Positions 27,526-36,842 of a stretch of 64,000 nt of DNA are shown here, piece by piece (positions within the stretch are counted from its first letter, which is position 1; the number at the start of each line of letters is the position of its first letter). The stretch comes from Streptomyces jumonjinensis. Lineage in GTDB: Bacteria > Actinomycetota > Actinomycetes > Streptomycetales > Streptomycetaceae. The notes beneath the pieces were generated by a model, which did no database searches, was not told where the DNA came from, and was given only the letters and a program-made list of their open reading frames with translations. The stretch spans positions 2,910-66,909 of the forward strand of contig NZ_VCLA01000145.1 in the NCBI RefSeq assembly GCF_009600885.1, given 5' to 3'. Both the position numbers and the translations under genes were made by a program.

Positions 27526-29229
27526 ATGGCTGCTGGCGGGGGAGTCCGGGCCGCTTCGTCGATGGAGACGCCCAGCTGGGCGGCGCGGATCCGGGGAGCG
27601 GACGGGCAAATCGTGGGGGCCGGCATTCTGCTGAGCCCCGACCGAGTCCTCACCTGTGCTCATGTGGTGGACGCGGCGGCGGGGCGGATCACCGCAGAGT
27701 TCGTCGGCGCCACTGGTCACAGCGTCCCTTCGATGGCGGCCTGGGTGGACGGGGACGCCTATGTGCCGGAGACCCAGGACGCCGACGGCGATCCCAGCGG
27801 GGATGTCGCACTGCTGAGGTTGGAACGGCCCAGGCCCGCCGAAGAAGCGGTACGGCTCCACCGGTTGTCCGCGTCCAACCGTGACGTGCGGATGTACGGT
27901 TTCCCCGAGGACCACAACGGCGGCATCTGGTTCCGGGCCACCGTCGTCGGCGGCTGCGGACGCGACGGGCAGGTGCAGCTCATCCCGACCAGCCCCGGTG
28001 AGCTGGCCAGCCCCGGATGCAGCGGCGCGGGCGTCGCCGACAGCCTGACCGGCGAGGTCTTCGGCATGGTGCTGACCGGGCAGAAGGACGCACACGGGAA
28101 CCTGTTCTCCTTCATGACCCCGGCCGAGACCATCGTCCGGCATCTGCACCACGTCCACCCGTTCACGGTGGGCCGGACCGCCGTCGACGACCGGCTCAGA
28201 TCCACCGGCGACGACGCATCCGACACCCTGCTCGACGAACCGTTCGCCCAAGGCCTCGCCGCCTGGTTGCGGGACGACGGGCAGCAGGTGAAGATCAGCG
28301 TCGTCCGGCCCGGCGACAGCGCCCGGGCCGCCACGCTGCGCCGTGCCATCACCCTCGCCGACCGGGAGTTGCGCACCGCCGCGTCCGTCCATCGCGCCTC
28401 GCTCGATCCACCGGGCACGATCCCCTCGGCCGGCGGCCACGATCTGGCGGTGGACGCCGACGGGCTCACCTGCGCCGAGATCGCCGAGCGGATCTCCGAG
28501 CGTATGGGGCTCCGGCAGCACTCGGCGGATTTGGCCACCGATGGGATCCGGGACACCAAGGCCACCCTCAGCCTTGTCGTCGTCGGCGTCGACGAGGCCG
28601 TGGATCCCCCCGCCCTCCTCGATCTGCTGGAAGTGCTGCGCGCCGGGGGCAGCAGGCTGCTGCTCGTCTTCCGCACGGCCGGTGCTCTGCACCGCCGTGC
28701 CCGCGACGAGCTGCTGATCAGGCCTGCGCGCGAGCGCCGAGCACAGCTCGTCGAGCGGCTGAGGGAGATCACTGGGCCACTCGCCGGGGCCCTCTACGAG
28801 CGCCGGGCCGCCGTGGTACCCGACGGCATCCGGCCCATGGACTCGGACCTGGTGGCCGCCCACGCCGCCCTCGCCGACCTCACCCGCGCGGAGGACGACC
28901 CGGGCCGGGGCCCGGATCGGGTCCGCTACGAGCGGCTGGCCGAGTGGGTGGCGGCCCGGCTGGCCAGACACATCGACCGCCTCGACCGGCTCCGCGACCG
29001 GCGCGACGAACTGAGCGGACGCCTGCGCGGCTACCACGTTCTGCACCAGCACTCCGCCCAAGGCAAGGAGGACCCTGCGGTGGACGCTCTCTATCTCCGG
29101 GCGCACGCCCTGCTCCAGGCCAGGCCCTGCGACGTGCGCGCGGCCGAGGCGGCGGTGGACGCCTACACGCGCAAGGTCGACGACCGCGACGGGCAGCGGC
29201 GCAGCCGCCTCGGGGGTTCGCCGTCATGA
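27526..29229 (+). CDS. Trypsin-like serine protease with a C-terminal helical domain
   Basis: A 567-residue protein without a signal peptide, so probably cytosolic. The N-terminal about 210 residues form a chymotrypsin-fold protease with an apparent triad His46 (TCAHVV), Asp93 (DVALLRL) and Ser166 (PGCSGAG). The middle (about 220-420) has an alpha/beta look with RPGDSARA and LSLVVVGVDEA, possibly a degenerate NTPase core (inference). The C-terminus is charged and helical. The stop overlaps the kinase start by 4 nt, so it opens a five-gene operon. Effector or signalling protease are both possible. Confidence 0.85.
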   Translation: MAAGGGVRAASSMETPSWAARIRGADGQIVGAGILLSPDRVLTCAHVVDAAAGRITAEFVGATGHSVPSMAAWVDGDAYVPETQDADGDPSGDVALLRLERPRPAEEAVRLHRLSASNRDVRMYGFPEDHNGGIWFRATVVGGCGRDGQVQLIPTSPGELASPGCSGAGVADSLTGEVFGMVLTGQKDAHGNLFSFMTPAETIVRHLHHVHPFTVGRTAVDDRLRSTGDDASDTLLDEPFAQGLAAWLRDDGQQVKISVVRPGDSARAATLRRAITLADRELRTAASVHRASLDPPGTIPSAGGHDLAVDADGLTCAEIAERISERMGLRQHSADLATDGIRDTKATLSLVVVGVDEAVDPPALLDLLEVLRAGGSRLLLVFRTAGALHRRARDELLIRPARERRAQLVERLREITGPLAGALYERRAAVVPDGIRPMDSDLVAAHAALADLTRAEDDPGRGPDRVRYERLAEWVAARLARHIDRLDRLRDRRDELSGRLRGYHVLHQHSAQGKEDPAVDALYLRAHALLQARPCDVRAAEAAVDAYTRKVDDRDGQRRSRLGGSPS

Positions 29230-31535
29230 CCGCCGCGGTATGTGTCAGACCTGGCTGCCAGAGCGGCCGCATCATGGTGACCGGCTTCTGCGACACATGT
29301 TTCCGCCGCCCCGCCGCCCCCAAGGCCCCGCCCGCCCCGGCGCCGGAACAGCCCGAAGCCGAGCAGCCCGATCCCCCACGCCGCTCCTCCAGCCCGGCCG
29401 CCGGAGAGCTGGACCGCGACGGCCTGCCGGTCCTGCCGTATCTCCCCTCTCCTGACCCCTCGGAGGCCGCCGACACCACAGCCCAGCCGCCCACCGGCGG
29501 CCGACGCTGCGGTGTGGACAACTGCGTCGGCACCATCGGGGTTTCGTACGGCGGCGACCCGCCGCCCGACCACGGGTTCTGCCCGGAGTGCGGTACGGAG
29601 TACTCGTTCAGGCCGAAACTGCGCCCCGGCGACGTGGTCGGTGGCCACTACAAGGTGCTCGGCTATCTCGCCGCGGGTGGCCACGGCTGGATCTACCTGG
29701 CCGAGGACACCCGGGTGCCGGATCTCCACGTCGTCCTCAAAGGGCTTATCAACACCGGTGACGCCATGGCCCGGCGCGCGGCCGTCGAGGAGCGCCGCTC
29801 GCTCACCACGCTCCGCCACCCGGACATCGTCCGCATCATCACTCATGTACAGCACCGGGCGACCGGGGATCCGGAACCCACCGGCTACATCGTGATGGAG
29901 TACGTCGGTGGCCGTTCGCTCGCCTGGATCCGGTTCGCCCCGGACGAGGAGCTGACCCGGCTGCTCGGCGGCCCACTGGAGTTCGGGCATGTGATCACCT
30001 ACGGCTGCGTGATCCTCGGCGCCGTGGAGTACTTGCACGACCAGGGTCTGCTGTACTGCGACATGAAGCCCGAGAACGTCATCCACTACGGGCGGCGGAT
30101 CAAGGTCATCGACCTCGGGGCCATTCGAACGATCGGCGACCGGACCTCTGTCCTGACCTACACGCACGGCTTCCCGCCCGGCAGGCCGGAACTCGATAAG
30201 CGCGGCTTCCACATCGACAGCGACCTGTTCACCGTCGGCCGGACCCTGAAGTCCCTCGCCGCCCGTGCCGCGGAGCCCGTCGGGCTCGCCGCCCGCTCGT
30301 TCGACGTGCTGATCCGCCGCGCCACCCACCCGGACCCGGCCGCCCGGTTCGGCTCGGCGGCCGAGATGTCCCGCCAGCTGTGGGAGGTGCTGCGCGAGCA
30401 TCAGGCGCTCGCCGGGCACGAGCCGTACCCGGAGCGTTCCACACGGTTCGAGCCGACCGCGGCGGTCTTCGGCGCCGATCTCGGCACGGTCCCGGAGCTG
30501 AAGCACTGGACGCGCCGCTCCGGAGCCGAGGCACCGGAGTTGCCCGTCGGGGCTCCGGAGCCCCGGGAGACGGCTCTGGCCCTGCCGGTCCCGATCCCCG
30601 ACGCCGAGGACGGTGCCGCCGTGCTGCTCGGCGGACTCGCCGCCGACAGTCCGAACCGCATCGCGGAGCAGGCGTGCCAGGACCCGAAGCTGCGCACCGT
30701 GGAGGCCGCGCTGTGGCTGTGCCGCGCGTATCTGGAAGCCGATGAGGCGGACCAGGCCCACGCGTGGGTGCGGACGGCGAAGGGGTGGACCGGCGACTAC
30801 GACTGGCGGATCTTCTGGCACCAAGGCCTGGTCCATCTGGTGCGCGGGGAGGTGCACGAGGCGGAGGCCGAGTTCACGGCCGCCTACCACGCGCTCCCGG
30901 GCGAGTCCGCGCCGAAGCTGGCCCTCGGGTACTGCGCGGAGTACCGCGAGTCGGCACAGCTCGCCGAGGAACAGGACCGCGGGCGGCGTGCCACGGAGTA
31001 CTACGAGGCCGTCCGGCGGCGGGACCCCGCCCAGGGCAGTGCCGCCTTCGGACTGGCCCGCGTCCATCTGCGCCAGGGCGAGCGGGACCGGGCCGTCGCC
31101 GTGCTCGACGAGGTACCGACGACCTCACGGCACTACGACGCCGCGCGCGTCGCCGCGGTCCGGCTGCTGGTCGGCCGGCTGCCGGGTGGGGCCGGGCCAG
31201 GACCCGCCGAGTTGGGCGGGGCGGCCGAGCGGCTGGCCGGGCTGCACCTGGACGACAGCGGGCCCTGGGACCGGCTGGTCACCGAGGTGAGGGAGCACGC
31301 GCTCGCCTGCCGTCCGCGCGCTGGATGGGGGACCGGCTTCCCCGCCGGTGACCTGCTCGGGCCCGAGGACACCCCGGAGGCCTTGGCCGCCCTGCTGTCC
31401 CGGTCGCTGAAGCGGCTCGCGGACCAGGCGGGCAGCGTCGGTGAGCGCGGCGATCTGCTGGACCGGGCGTACGCGGTGCTCCCCGAGCCCCCCGGGTTCC
31501 GGGACCTGCTGCGCGGATGGCGGCGTACCGCCTGA
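29226..31535 (+). CDS. PknG-like Ser/Thr protein kinase with zinc ribbon and TPRs
   Basis: A 769-residue soluble kinase. N-terminal Cys motifs (CQSG...CDTC and CGVDNC...CPEC) fit metal-binding ribbons, like the rubredoxin-like part of PknG. The kinase domain (about 139-390) has Lys172 as the ATP-contacting lysine, catalytic Asp279 in YCDMKPEN and Asp296 in DLG in place of DFG, as in PknG. A C-terminal TPR region (about 490-660) follows. In mycobacteria PknG works with membrane protein GlnX and binding protein GlnH to sense nutrients. Equivalent genes follow here, two and three positions downstream. It overlaps the protease gene by 4 nt. Confidence 0.9.
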   Translation: MTAAVCVRPGCQSGRIMVTGFCDTCFRRPAAPKAPPAPAPEQPEAEQPDPPRRSSSPAAGELDRDGLPVLPYLPSPDPSEAADTTAQPPTGGRRCGVDNCVGTIGVSYGGDPPPDHGFCPECGTEYSFRPKLRPGDVVGGHYKVLGYLAAGGHGWIYLAEDTRVPDLHVVLKGLINTGDAMARRAAVEERRSLTTLRHPDIVRIITHVQHRATGDPEPTGYIVMEYVGGRSLAWIRFAPDEELTRLLGGPLEFGHVITYGCVILGAVEYLHDQGLLYCDMKPENVIHYGRRIKVIDLGAIRTIGDRTSVLTYTHGFPPGRPELDKRGFHIDSDLFTVGRTLKSLAARAAEPVGLAARSFDVLIRRATHPDPAARFGSAAEMSRQLWEVLREHQALAGHEPYPERSTRFEPTAAVFGADLGTVPELKHWTRRSGAEAPELPVGAPEPRETALALPVPIPDAEDGAAVLLGGLAADSPNRIAEQACQDPKLRTVEAALWLCRAYLEADEADQAHAWVRTAKGWTGDYDWRIFWHQGLVHLVRGEVHEAEAEFTAAYHALPGESAPKLALGYCAEYRESAQLAEEQDRGRRATEYYEAVRRRDPAQGSAAFGLARVHLRQGERDRAVAVLDEVPTTSRHYDAARVAAVRLLVGRLPGGAGPGPAELGGAAERLAGLHLDDSGPWDRLVTEVREHALACRPRAGWGTGFPAGDLLGPEDTPEALAALLSRSLKRLADQAGSVGERGDLLDRAYAVLPEPPGFRDLLRGWRRTA

Positions 31536-31569
31536 GGAAGCGACGACGAGGGCGAGGAGTACGGACACA

Positions 31570-33027
31570 GTGGACAGAGAAACGCCCGAAGCGGACGAGG
31601 CGACCGCACAGGTCGCCGTCGGACTGGAGATCAGCCAGTGGAAGTACCTGTCCAGCGAGGCCGACGACCCGCAGATGCACGCCATCCTCAGCGTCCAGGT
31701 AAACGGCGCTGAGGGCGGCGGCCGCAGCCCGGTGCTCGCACAGGTCCTGGCCGTGGACTGCTCCAGCTCGATGACCTGGCCGCCGGAGAAGCTGCACGCC
31801 GCCCAGCAGGCGGCAGCGGCGGCGATCCGGATGCTGTCCGACGGCACCCCCTTCGCGGTGGTCCGGGGCAACGAGAAGGCAGCAGTGGTCTACCCCGACA
31901 CCCTCGGCATGGCCCGGGCCGACGACCGGAGCCGGGCGGCGGCGGAGCGGGCCGTGCACCGGCTGGTCGCGGGCGGCGGCACCTGCATCGGCGCCTGGCT
32001 GGACCTGTCCCATCGGCTTCTGGCCGAGCAGAACGCGCCCATCGGACACGTGCTGCTGCTCACCGACGGCATGAACCAGCACGACGAGCAGATGCCGCTG
32101 GCGGAGGTCCTGGAAATCTGCGCGGGGCGGTTCGTCTGCGACGCGTGGGGCATCGGCGACGGCTGGGACGGCCGGGAGTTGCTGCGCATCACCCGTCGGC
32201 TGCACGGCAGCGCCTCTTCTGTCCACGAGGAGGCGGCCCTTCCGGCGGAGTACGAAAAGCTGATGGAGCGCCTGCTCACCAAGACCGTGCCCGAACTGGA
32301 GATCACCGTGACCCCCATGGCCGGGGCCGCCGTGCGCTACCTCAAGCAGGTCTATCCGACCGAGGCGCAACTGATCCCCGAGGGCGGGACCCAGCGGTTC
32401 GTCACCCGAGCCTGGGGCGACGAGACCCGCCGCTACCAGCTGTGCCTGTCCGCCGACCCGGCCGCCCGGCCGCGCCACGAGGACCTCCAGCTCGCCGTGG
32501 TCACCGTCGAGGCGCCCGGCGGCGCAGAGGTGCGGCTGCCACCGCCGCAGCCCTGCGTGGTGCACTGGACCGACAACCCCGCGCTCTCCGCGCGGACCGA
32601 CGCCCAGGTCGAGCACTTCGAGCACCACCAGCGGCTCGGCGAGGCCATCGCGACCGCGACCGACGCGCACCGCCGCGGCGAGCGCGACCTGGCGGAGCGG
32701 AACCTCGGCTGGGCCGTGCGACTCGCCCACGCCATGGGCGCCGATCAGCAACTCGGCAGACTGGCCAGGCTGGTGGAGATCGACGACGCACGAGCCGGGC
32801 AGGTCAGACTGCGTTCCGAGGTGACGGCCGTCGACTTCGAGCACCTGATCACCGCAAGCAGCCACAGTACCTACGGTCCTGCGTCCGGCACCGGCGTCGG
32901 CAGCGCCACCGATGCTGCGGGACCGGGCGGCAGGGCTGCTGTGCAATGCCCGAGCTGCGCCCACCAGGCGCCGGCCACCGCACGGTTCTGCCCCTCCTGC
33001 CGCCACCGCTTCACGGGGCGGCCGTGA
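31570..33027 (+). CDS. VWA-domain protein with C-terminal zinc ribbon
   Basis: A 485-residue cytosolic protein. The von Willebrand A domain (about 40-240) has an intact MIDAS motif starting at Asp63 (DCSSS), plus GGTCIGAWL and LLTDGMN. A middle all-beta region and a helical segment follow, then a final CxxC...CxxC zinc ribbon (CPSC twice). VWA proteins of this kind act as metal-dependent scaffolds. GTG 31570 is used, with GAGGAG about 10 nt upstream; it lies 34 bp after the kinase stop. The next gene overlaps by 4 nt. Confidence 0.85.
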   Translation: MDRETPEADEATAQVAVGLEISQWKYLSSEADDPQMHAILSVQVNGAEGGGRSPVLAQVLAVDCSSSMTWPPEKLHAAQQAAAAAIRMLSDGTPFAVVRGNEKAAVVYPDTLGMARADDRSRAAAERAVHRLVAGGGTCIGAWLDLSHRLLAEQNAPIGHVLLLTDGMNQHDEQMPLAEVLEICAGRFVCDAWGIGDGWDGRELLRITRRLHGSASSVHEEAALPAEYEKLMERLLTKTVPELEITVTPMAGAAVRYLKQVYPTEAQLIPEGGTQRFVTRAWGDETRRYQLCLSADPAARPRHEDLQLAVVTVEAPGGAEVRLPPPQPCVVHWTDNPALSARTDAQVEHFEHHQRLGEAIATATDAHRRGERDLAERNLGWAVRLAHAMGADQQLGRLARLVEIDDARAGQVRLRSEVTAVDFEHLITASSHSTYGPASGTGVGSATDAAGPGGRAAVQCPSCAHQAPATARFCPSCRHRFTGRP

Positions 33028-33959
33028 GCACCACCGGCCGGGAACTGACCCGCAGGCTCCGGCTGCTGCTGACGCTCGGGGCCGCCACCACGCTCGTACT
33101 GTTCTTCGCCTACCGGGGCGTGCACGACGACACCGTACCGCTGTCGTCGTCGAGCACCCCGGGGATCCTCGCCGTCGACACCGCGCGGAACGCGCTCGCC
33201 ACGGCACATCGGATCGTCGGCGACAGCGGGCCGGAAGGCGACATGAGCGACGAGTTCCACACCCAGGTCTCGGTCGCCCACCAGAGCCTCGCCCTGACCG
33301 CGTCGGAGAACGTCATCGGCGTGGAGGGCCGCCACGACCTCCAGACGATCACCGGGCTGATCGCCGTCTACTCGGGTTGGGTGGAGCGATGGGGCCGTGA
33401 GGACCACCAGGCGCTGAGCACCGCCTATCTGCACTACGCGGAACGGGTGCTCGGCCTGGAGTCCGAGCCCGGAACCGACGGGGACGTGATGAGCCGCCTC
33501 GATGCGCTGCGCGACAAGCAACTCGACGTGGCCGAGCGGCAGGCCGCGTTCCCCTGGCAACTGTGGCTCGGGTGGAGCGCGGTCGCGGTGCTGTACCTCG
33601 CGCTGCTCCTGGCCCTGCTGGACACTCAGCGGTTTCTGCGACGGCGCTTCCGGCGCCCCGTGCAGGTGCGGCTGCTCGCGGCCACCGCGGTGTGCGGACT
33701 CGGCGTGCCGGTGCTGGGCCGGATCACGTGGACCGCGCAGCGCGCGATGAGTGGGTCCCTCGACGGGATCCGGGTACGGGAGAAAGACCCGGACGGGATT
33801 CCCAAGACCGCCGACCAGGTGCAGAGTGCCCTGGCGGATGCCGGTTTCTGGGCGTCGCTGTCCGGCTGGGTGCTGTTGGGAGGGGCCGTGGCGATGGCGC
33901 TCACGGTGTGGGGGCTGTGGCCGCGGATCACCGAGTACAGATGGAGGGCACCGCGATGA
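33024..33959 (+). CDS. Four-helix membrane protein, GlnX-like in layout
   Basis: A 311-residue membrane protein. One helix lies near the N-terminus (about 14-32). A roughly 135-residue, largely helical extracytoplasmic region follows, then three more helices (about 180-205, 215-235, 280-302). This topology resembles mycobacterial GlnX, which links the outside binding protein GlnH to PknG. Sequence similarity to GlnX cannot be judged by eye, so the role is inferred from topology and operon position. It starts at GTG 33024 (GTGA overlap) and ends overlapping the binding-protein gene (ATGA). Confidence 0.75.
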   Translation: MSTTGRELTRRLRLLLTLGAATTLVLFFAYRGVHDDTVPLSSSSTPGILAVDTARNALATAHRIVGDSGPEGDMSDEFHTQVSVAHQSLALTASENVIGVEGRHDLQTITGLIAVYSGWVERWGREDHQALSTAYLHYAERVLGLESEPGTDGDVMSRLDALRDKQLDVAERQAAFPWQLWLGWSAVAVLYLALLLALLDTQRFLRRRFRRPVQVRLLAATAVCGLGVPVLGRITWTAQRAMSGSLDGIRVREKDPDGIPKTADQVQSALADAGFWASLSGWVLLGGAVAMALTVWGLWPRITEYRWRAPR

Positions 33960-35164
33960 GACGGCTGCGACCCCGCACGGCGGGCATCCTCTGCGCCTGT
34001 CTGGTCCTGCTCGGAGCCGGAGTGTTCGCCGGGGCGCGCTGGGCCCAGGGCTGGAAGGGTTCGGTGACGCTGCTCGCCAACTGGAGCGGCGAGGAGCGCG
34101 ATCAGTTCGAGGAGAACGTCATCGAGCCGTTCGAGAGGAAGTACCGCATTGATGTCGTCTACCAGGGCAGTTCCGCGCTCAGCCAGGTGCTTGCCGCCGA
34201 CATGGTAGCCGGGAACCCGCCGGACGTGGCGGTGCTGCCCGGCCCCGGCGAACTGCTGGCCTACGCCGTCGACGGCCGGCTCCAGCCGCTGGACGGCCTG
34301 TTCGACGCCGGGCACTACGACCGGATCTGGGCGCCCGAGGTGACGGTCCCGGGCCGGGAGGGCCGGAACACGTACTGGCTGCCGGTCAAGACCGGCCTGA
34401 AGAGCATGGTGTGGTACTCGGGCGAACGGCCCACCGTGGAGTCGGCGGGCGATCCGGAACGCTGGTGCCTGGGCATGGAGTCCGGCGCGACCTCCGGCTG
34501 GCCCGGCACCGACTGGGTGGAGGACATCCTGCTCCAGCAGGCCGGACCGCAGGTCTACGAGAAGTGGGCGAACGGCGGGCTGGACTGGACCCACCCCGCC
34601 GTACGGAAGGCATGGATGACGTGGGGGGAACTGGTCGGCGCGGGCGAGGGCCGCGCCGTGCGGGCGCTGACGACCGGATACGGGGAGGACTGCGCGGGGC
34701 GGCGCCTGGAGCACCAGGGGTCCTTCCGTGCCGGCCACTGGCGGGCGGCGGGCGGCGACTACGTCCACTCCTCCGAGATCGTCCCCGACACCGGCCCGGA
34801 CGCCGGGGCCTGGGAGGTCTCCGGCGACCTCGCGATCCTGCTGAACCCGACCGAGGAGGCCCGGCAGCTGATCCGCTACCTGGCCGGCACCGGCGCAGCG
34901 CTGCCGGACCACTCGGCGAACGAGGCGGCGGCCCCGGACAGCGCCCAGGATGCCACCCAGAAGGAGATCGGCGACATCCTGCGCGGCAGGCAGAAGGAGA
35001 CTCGCTGCTGGGACGCCTCCGACACGATGCCCCGCGCCATGCGGGACGCCTTCCAGCAGGCGGTGCTGCGCTTTCTCGTCGAACCTGCTTCACTGGAAGC
35101 CCAGTTGAAGGAGCTGCAGAAGCTGAGCGTGGAGCAATCCCTGCCAGTGTGCAGCCGCGACTGA
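33956..35164 (+). CDS. Membrane-anchored solute-binding protein, sensor type
   Basis: A 402-residue family-1 (sugar-type) binding protein. An N-terminal hydrophobic segment (about 9-26) has no lipobox, so it is probably a signal anchor or cleaved Sec signal. The mature domain shows NPPDVAVLPGPGELLAYA, RNTYWLPVKTGLKSMVWYSG and the W-rich GWPGTDWVED hinge. No permease or ATPase is encoded nearby. Its place next to a four-helix membrane protein and a PknG-like kinase points to ligand sensing rather than import, as GlnH does, but with a carbohydrate-type fold. Confidence 0.8.
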   Translation: MRRLRPRTAGILCACLVLLGAGVFAGARWAQGWKGSVTLLANWSGEERDQFEENVIEPFERKYRIDVVYQGSSALSQVLAADMVAGNPPDVAVLPGPGELLAYAVDGRLQPLDGLFDAGHYDRIWAPEVTVPGREGRNTYWLPVKTGLKSMVWYSGERPTVESAGDPERWCLGMESGATSGWPGTDWVEDILLQQAGPQVYEKWANGGLDWTHPAVRKAWMTWGELVGAGEGRAVRALTTGYGEDCAGRRLEHQGSFRAGHWRAAGGDYVHSSEIVPDTGPDAGAWEVSGDLAILLNPTEEARQLIRYLAGTGAALPDHSANEAAAPDSAQDATQKEIGDILRGRQKETRCWDASDTMPRAMRDAFQQAVLRFLVEPASLEAQLKELQKLSVEQSLPVCSRD

Positions 35165-35928
35165 CCGGCTTGATTCATCGGACGGTCGCGTCCCAGCCGA
35201 CTTCGATGACCGCGTGCCGGATGCGGATCGCTCGGGTGCGCGACTGTGGGAGGGGCGTGTCCGCGGGGTGCACGGTGACCACCGTCCCGGTAGTCGCGGT
35301 CCCATGCGCTGATCCCGTCGGGCCCTGGCCTGGGCGAGTGCATCGGCCCAGTGGCCCGCAGGCGTGGACGCCGAACCCCGGGACACCGCCGCCACTCTTG
35401 CCGTCAGCCTCCGCCGGTGGCGGGCACAGCCTTTGCCTTCATCGTCGGCGCCGTTGCGGGAACGCTGGTGGTCCCGAGCCGGTGCAGACGGCTGGACCTG
35501 CGTTGTTCGCCCGGGTCCTCGGCGGCAGCCCTGAAGAGTCGACCTTCCATGAGATCACCTCGTACATCGAGCGGTACGGCCCTGGGATTCTTGTGACTCT
35601 CTCCCTCCTGTCCTGGACACCATGTACGGCCGTACTGGTGGGCGTCTCCCCGTGGTCATCGCGCTGGCGGTACTGGCGGGCCGCCCCGTCCTGGCCATGG
35701 TGCTCGCCCTGGCCGGGGCCGGGGCGCCCCGACTGCTGGCCACGCCCCGCTCCGGACGGCCGTGCGCAGTCTGACCACCCTCGACCTCGACCCTCACGCT
35801 CCTCGCCGGGCTGTACGCCACCACGCTCCGGCTCGTCCGCGAACATGACCAGGTCCCAGGCGCGGCACCGCCCACCGCGCGGTGAGGCGCGGGGACGGTG
35901 TGGCCCTCGATCGGCGGCGCCTTCCCGG
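35165..35928. other. Unassigned decayed region
   Basis: No intact gene. A minus-strand frame at about 35174-35330 reads as plausible protein (GTVVTVHPADTPLP, then RIRHAVIEVGWDATVR and a stop), which looks like the 3' end of a lost gene of unknown family. The rest has mixed frames with no lasting codon bias. Confidence 0.35.
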
Positions 35929-36022
35929 TCAGCCCTCGTAGGTGCCGACGATCCGGGAGAACTCGTACGGCGGCTGTGGGACGTTGGTGCACAGGGACCA
36001 GGGTGCTCAGACTCGGAGTGGG
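35929..36022 (-). pseudogene. C-terminal fragment of a GH18 chitinase
   Basis: In the frame shifted from the gene upstream, this reads PWSLCTNVPQPPYEFSRIVG followed by TYEG and a TGA at 35931-35929. It resembles the C-terminus of streptomycete GH18 chitinases (C..V.Q.PYEFSRI). It directly follows the truncated CBM2-Fn3 gene, so both are parts of one gene that lost its catalytic middle. Confidence 0.6.
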
Positions 36023-36760
36023 TCAGGTGCCCATGTCCACATACGGCGCGGTGGACAGGGTCCGCGGCGGGCTCGGGTCCCCGGTGGCACCCGTGACCGC
36101 GTGGCTCAGGGCCGACCGGTTGCCCGCCAGGTCCCTCGCGAGCAGTCGGAACATGTACGCCGTGTTGGGCCGGAGCCCGGTCATACGGTGGGAGGTGACA
36201 CCGGTCAGGGTGGAGTGCCGGACACCGTCGACGAAGATCTCGTAGTCCACCACCGGGCTGCGGTCGTCGACCGATGCCGTCCAGTTGAGCGTGAGCGCCC
36301 TGTCCTCGATCGCGGTGACGTGGAGGCCGGTGGGAACCGTCGGGGGCGTGATGTCCGAGTCCTCCTCACAGGGCCCGCCCTTGTTGACCACGCACCGCCC
36401 GGGCACACCGCTGCCTTGGGCCACCCATCCGAAGGTGGTGGAGGCCCCGGGGGCGAGCGAGCCGTTGTAGCCGACGCTGCGGAAGGTGTACCGGTCCCCG
36501 TCGCGGGTGAGCTGGGCGTCCCAGTGGGTCGTGACGGTCGTGTTCACGGGCAGGGAGAACTCAACGGTCCAGCTGTCCAACGCCGTACGGCTGTGATTCT
36601 TGATCGTGTACGTGCCCTGGTAGCCGCTCTCCCAGGAAGAGGTCTTGCGGGACTCTGCCGTCACCAGCACCAAGGGGCTGGTGGCGGAGGCGGGCGGGGC
36701 ACCCAACAGGGTGAGGACTCCGAGGACGGTGGCGACCAATGACGCCAGTGATCTTCGCAT
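36023..36760 (-). CDS. Secreted CBM2-Fn3 protein, remainder of a truncated chitinase
   Basis: A 245-residue secreted protein. The signal peptide (about 1-26, ending PPASA) is followed by a family 2 carbohydrate-binding module (about 30-125; WTVEFSLP, THWDAQL, GSLAPGASTTFGW, two Cys) and a fibronectin III domain (about 140-225; PTVPTGLHVTAIE). It ends APYVDMGT-stop. In intact relatives this is where a GH18 domain begins (PYVDMG.WPTPSL), and the DNA after the stop still reads PTPSLSTL. The stop may come from a TGG-to-TGA change. GGGAGG precedes ATG 36760. A DasR-like site lies 53 bp upstream. Confidence 0.8.
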   Translation of the reverse strand: MRRSLASLVATVLGVLTLLGAPPASATSPLVLVTAESRKTSSWESGYQGTYTIKNHSRTALDSWTVEFSLPVNTTVTTHWDAQLTRDGDRYTFRSVGYNGSLAPGASTTFGWVAQGSGVPGRCVVNKGGPCEEDSDITPPTVPTGLHVTAIEDRALTLNWTASVDDRSPVVDYEIFVDGVRHSTLTGVTSHRMTGLRPNTAYMFRLLARDLAGNRSALSHAVTGATGDPSPPRTLSTAPYVDMGT

Positions 36761-36812
36761 TGCTGCCTCCCAAACGGGGAACGAGCGCGAGCCGTACCGG
36801 TCGATGCGGCGA

Positions 36813-36829
36813 CTTGGTCTATACCAAAG
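36813..36829. promoter_or_regulatory. DasR-like operator upstream of the CBM2-Fn3 gene
   Basis: CTTGGTCTATACCAAAG contains TTGGTCTATACCAA, close to the DasR site core TGGTCTAGACCA, and is a near-perfect inverted repeat. It lies 53 bp upstream of ATG 36760. Confidence 0.65.
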
Positions 36830-36842
36830 CCGCCCGCATTGA

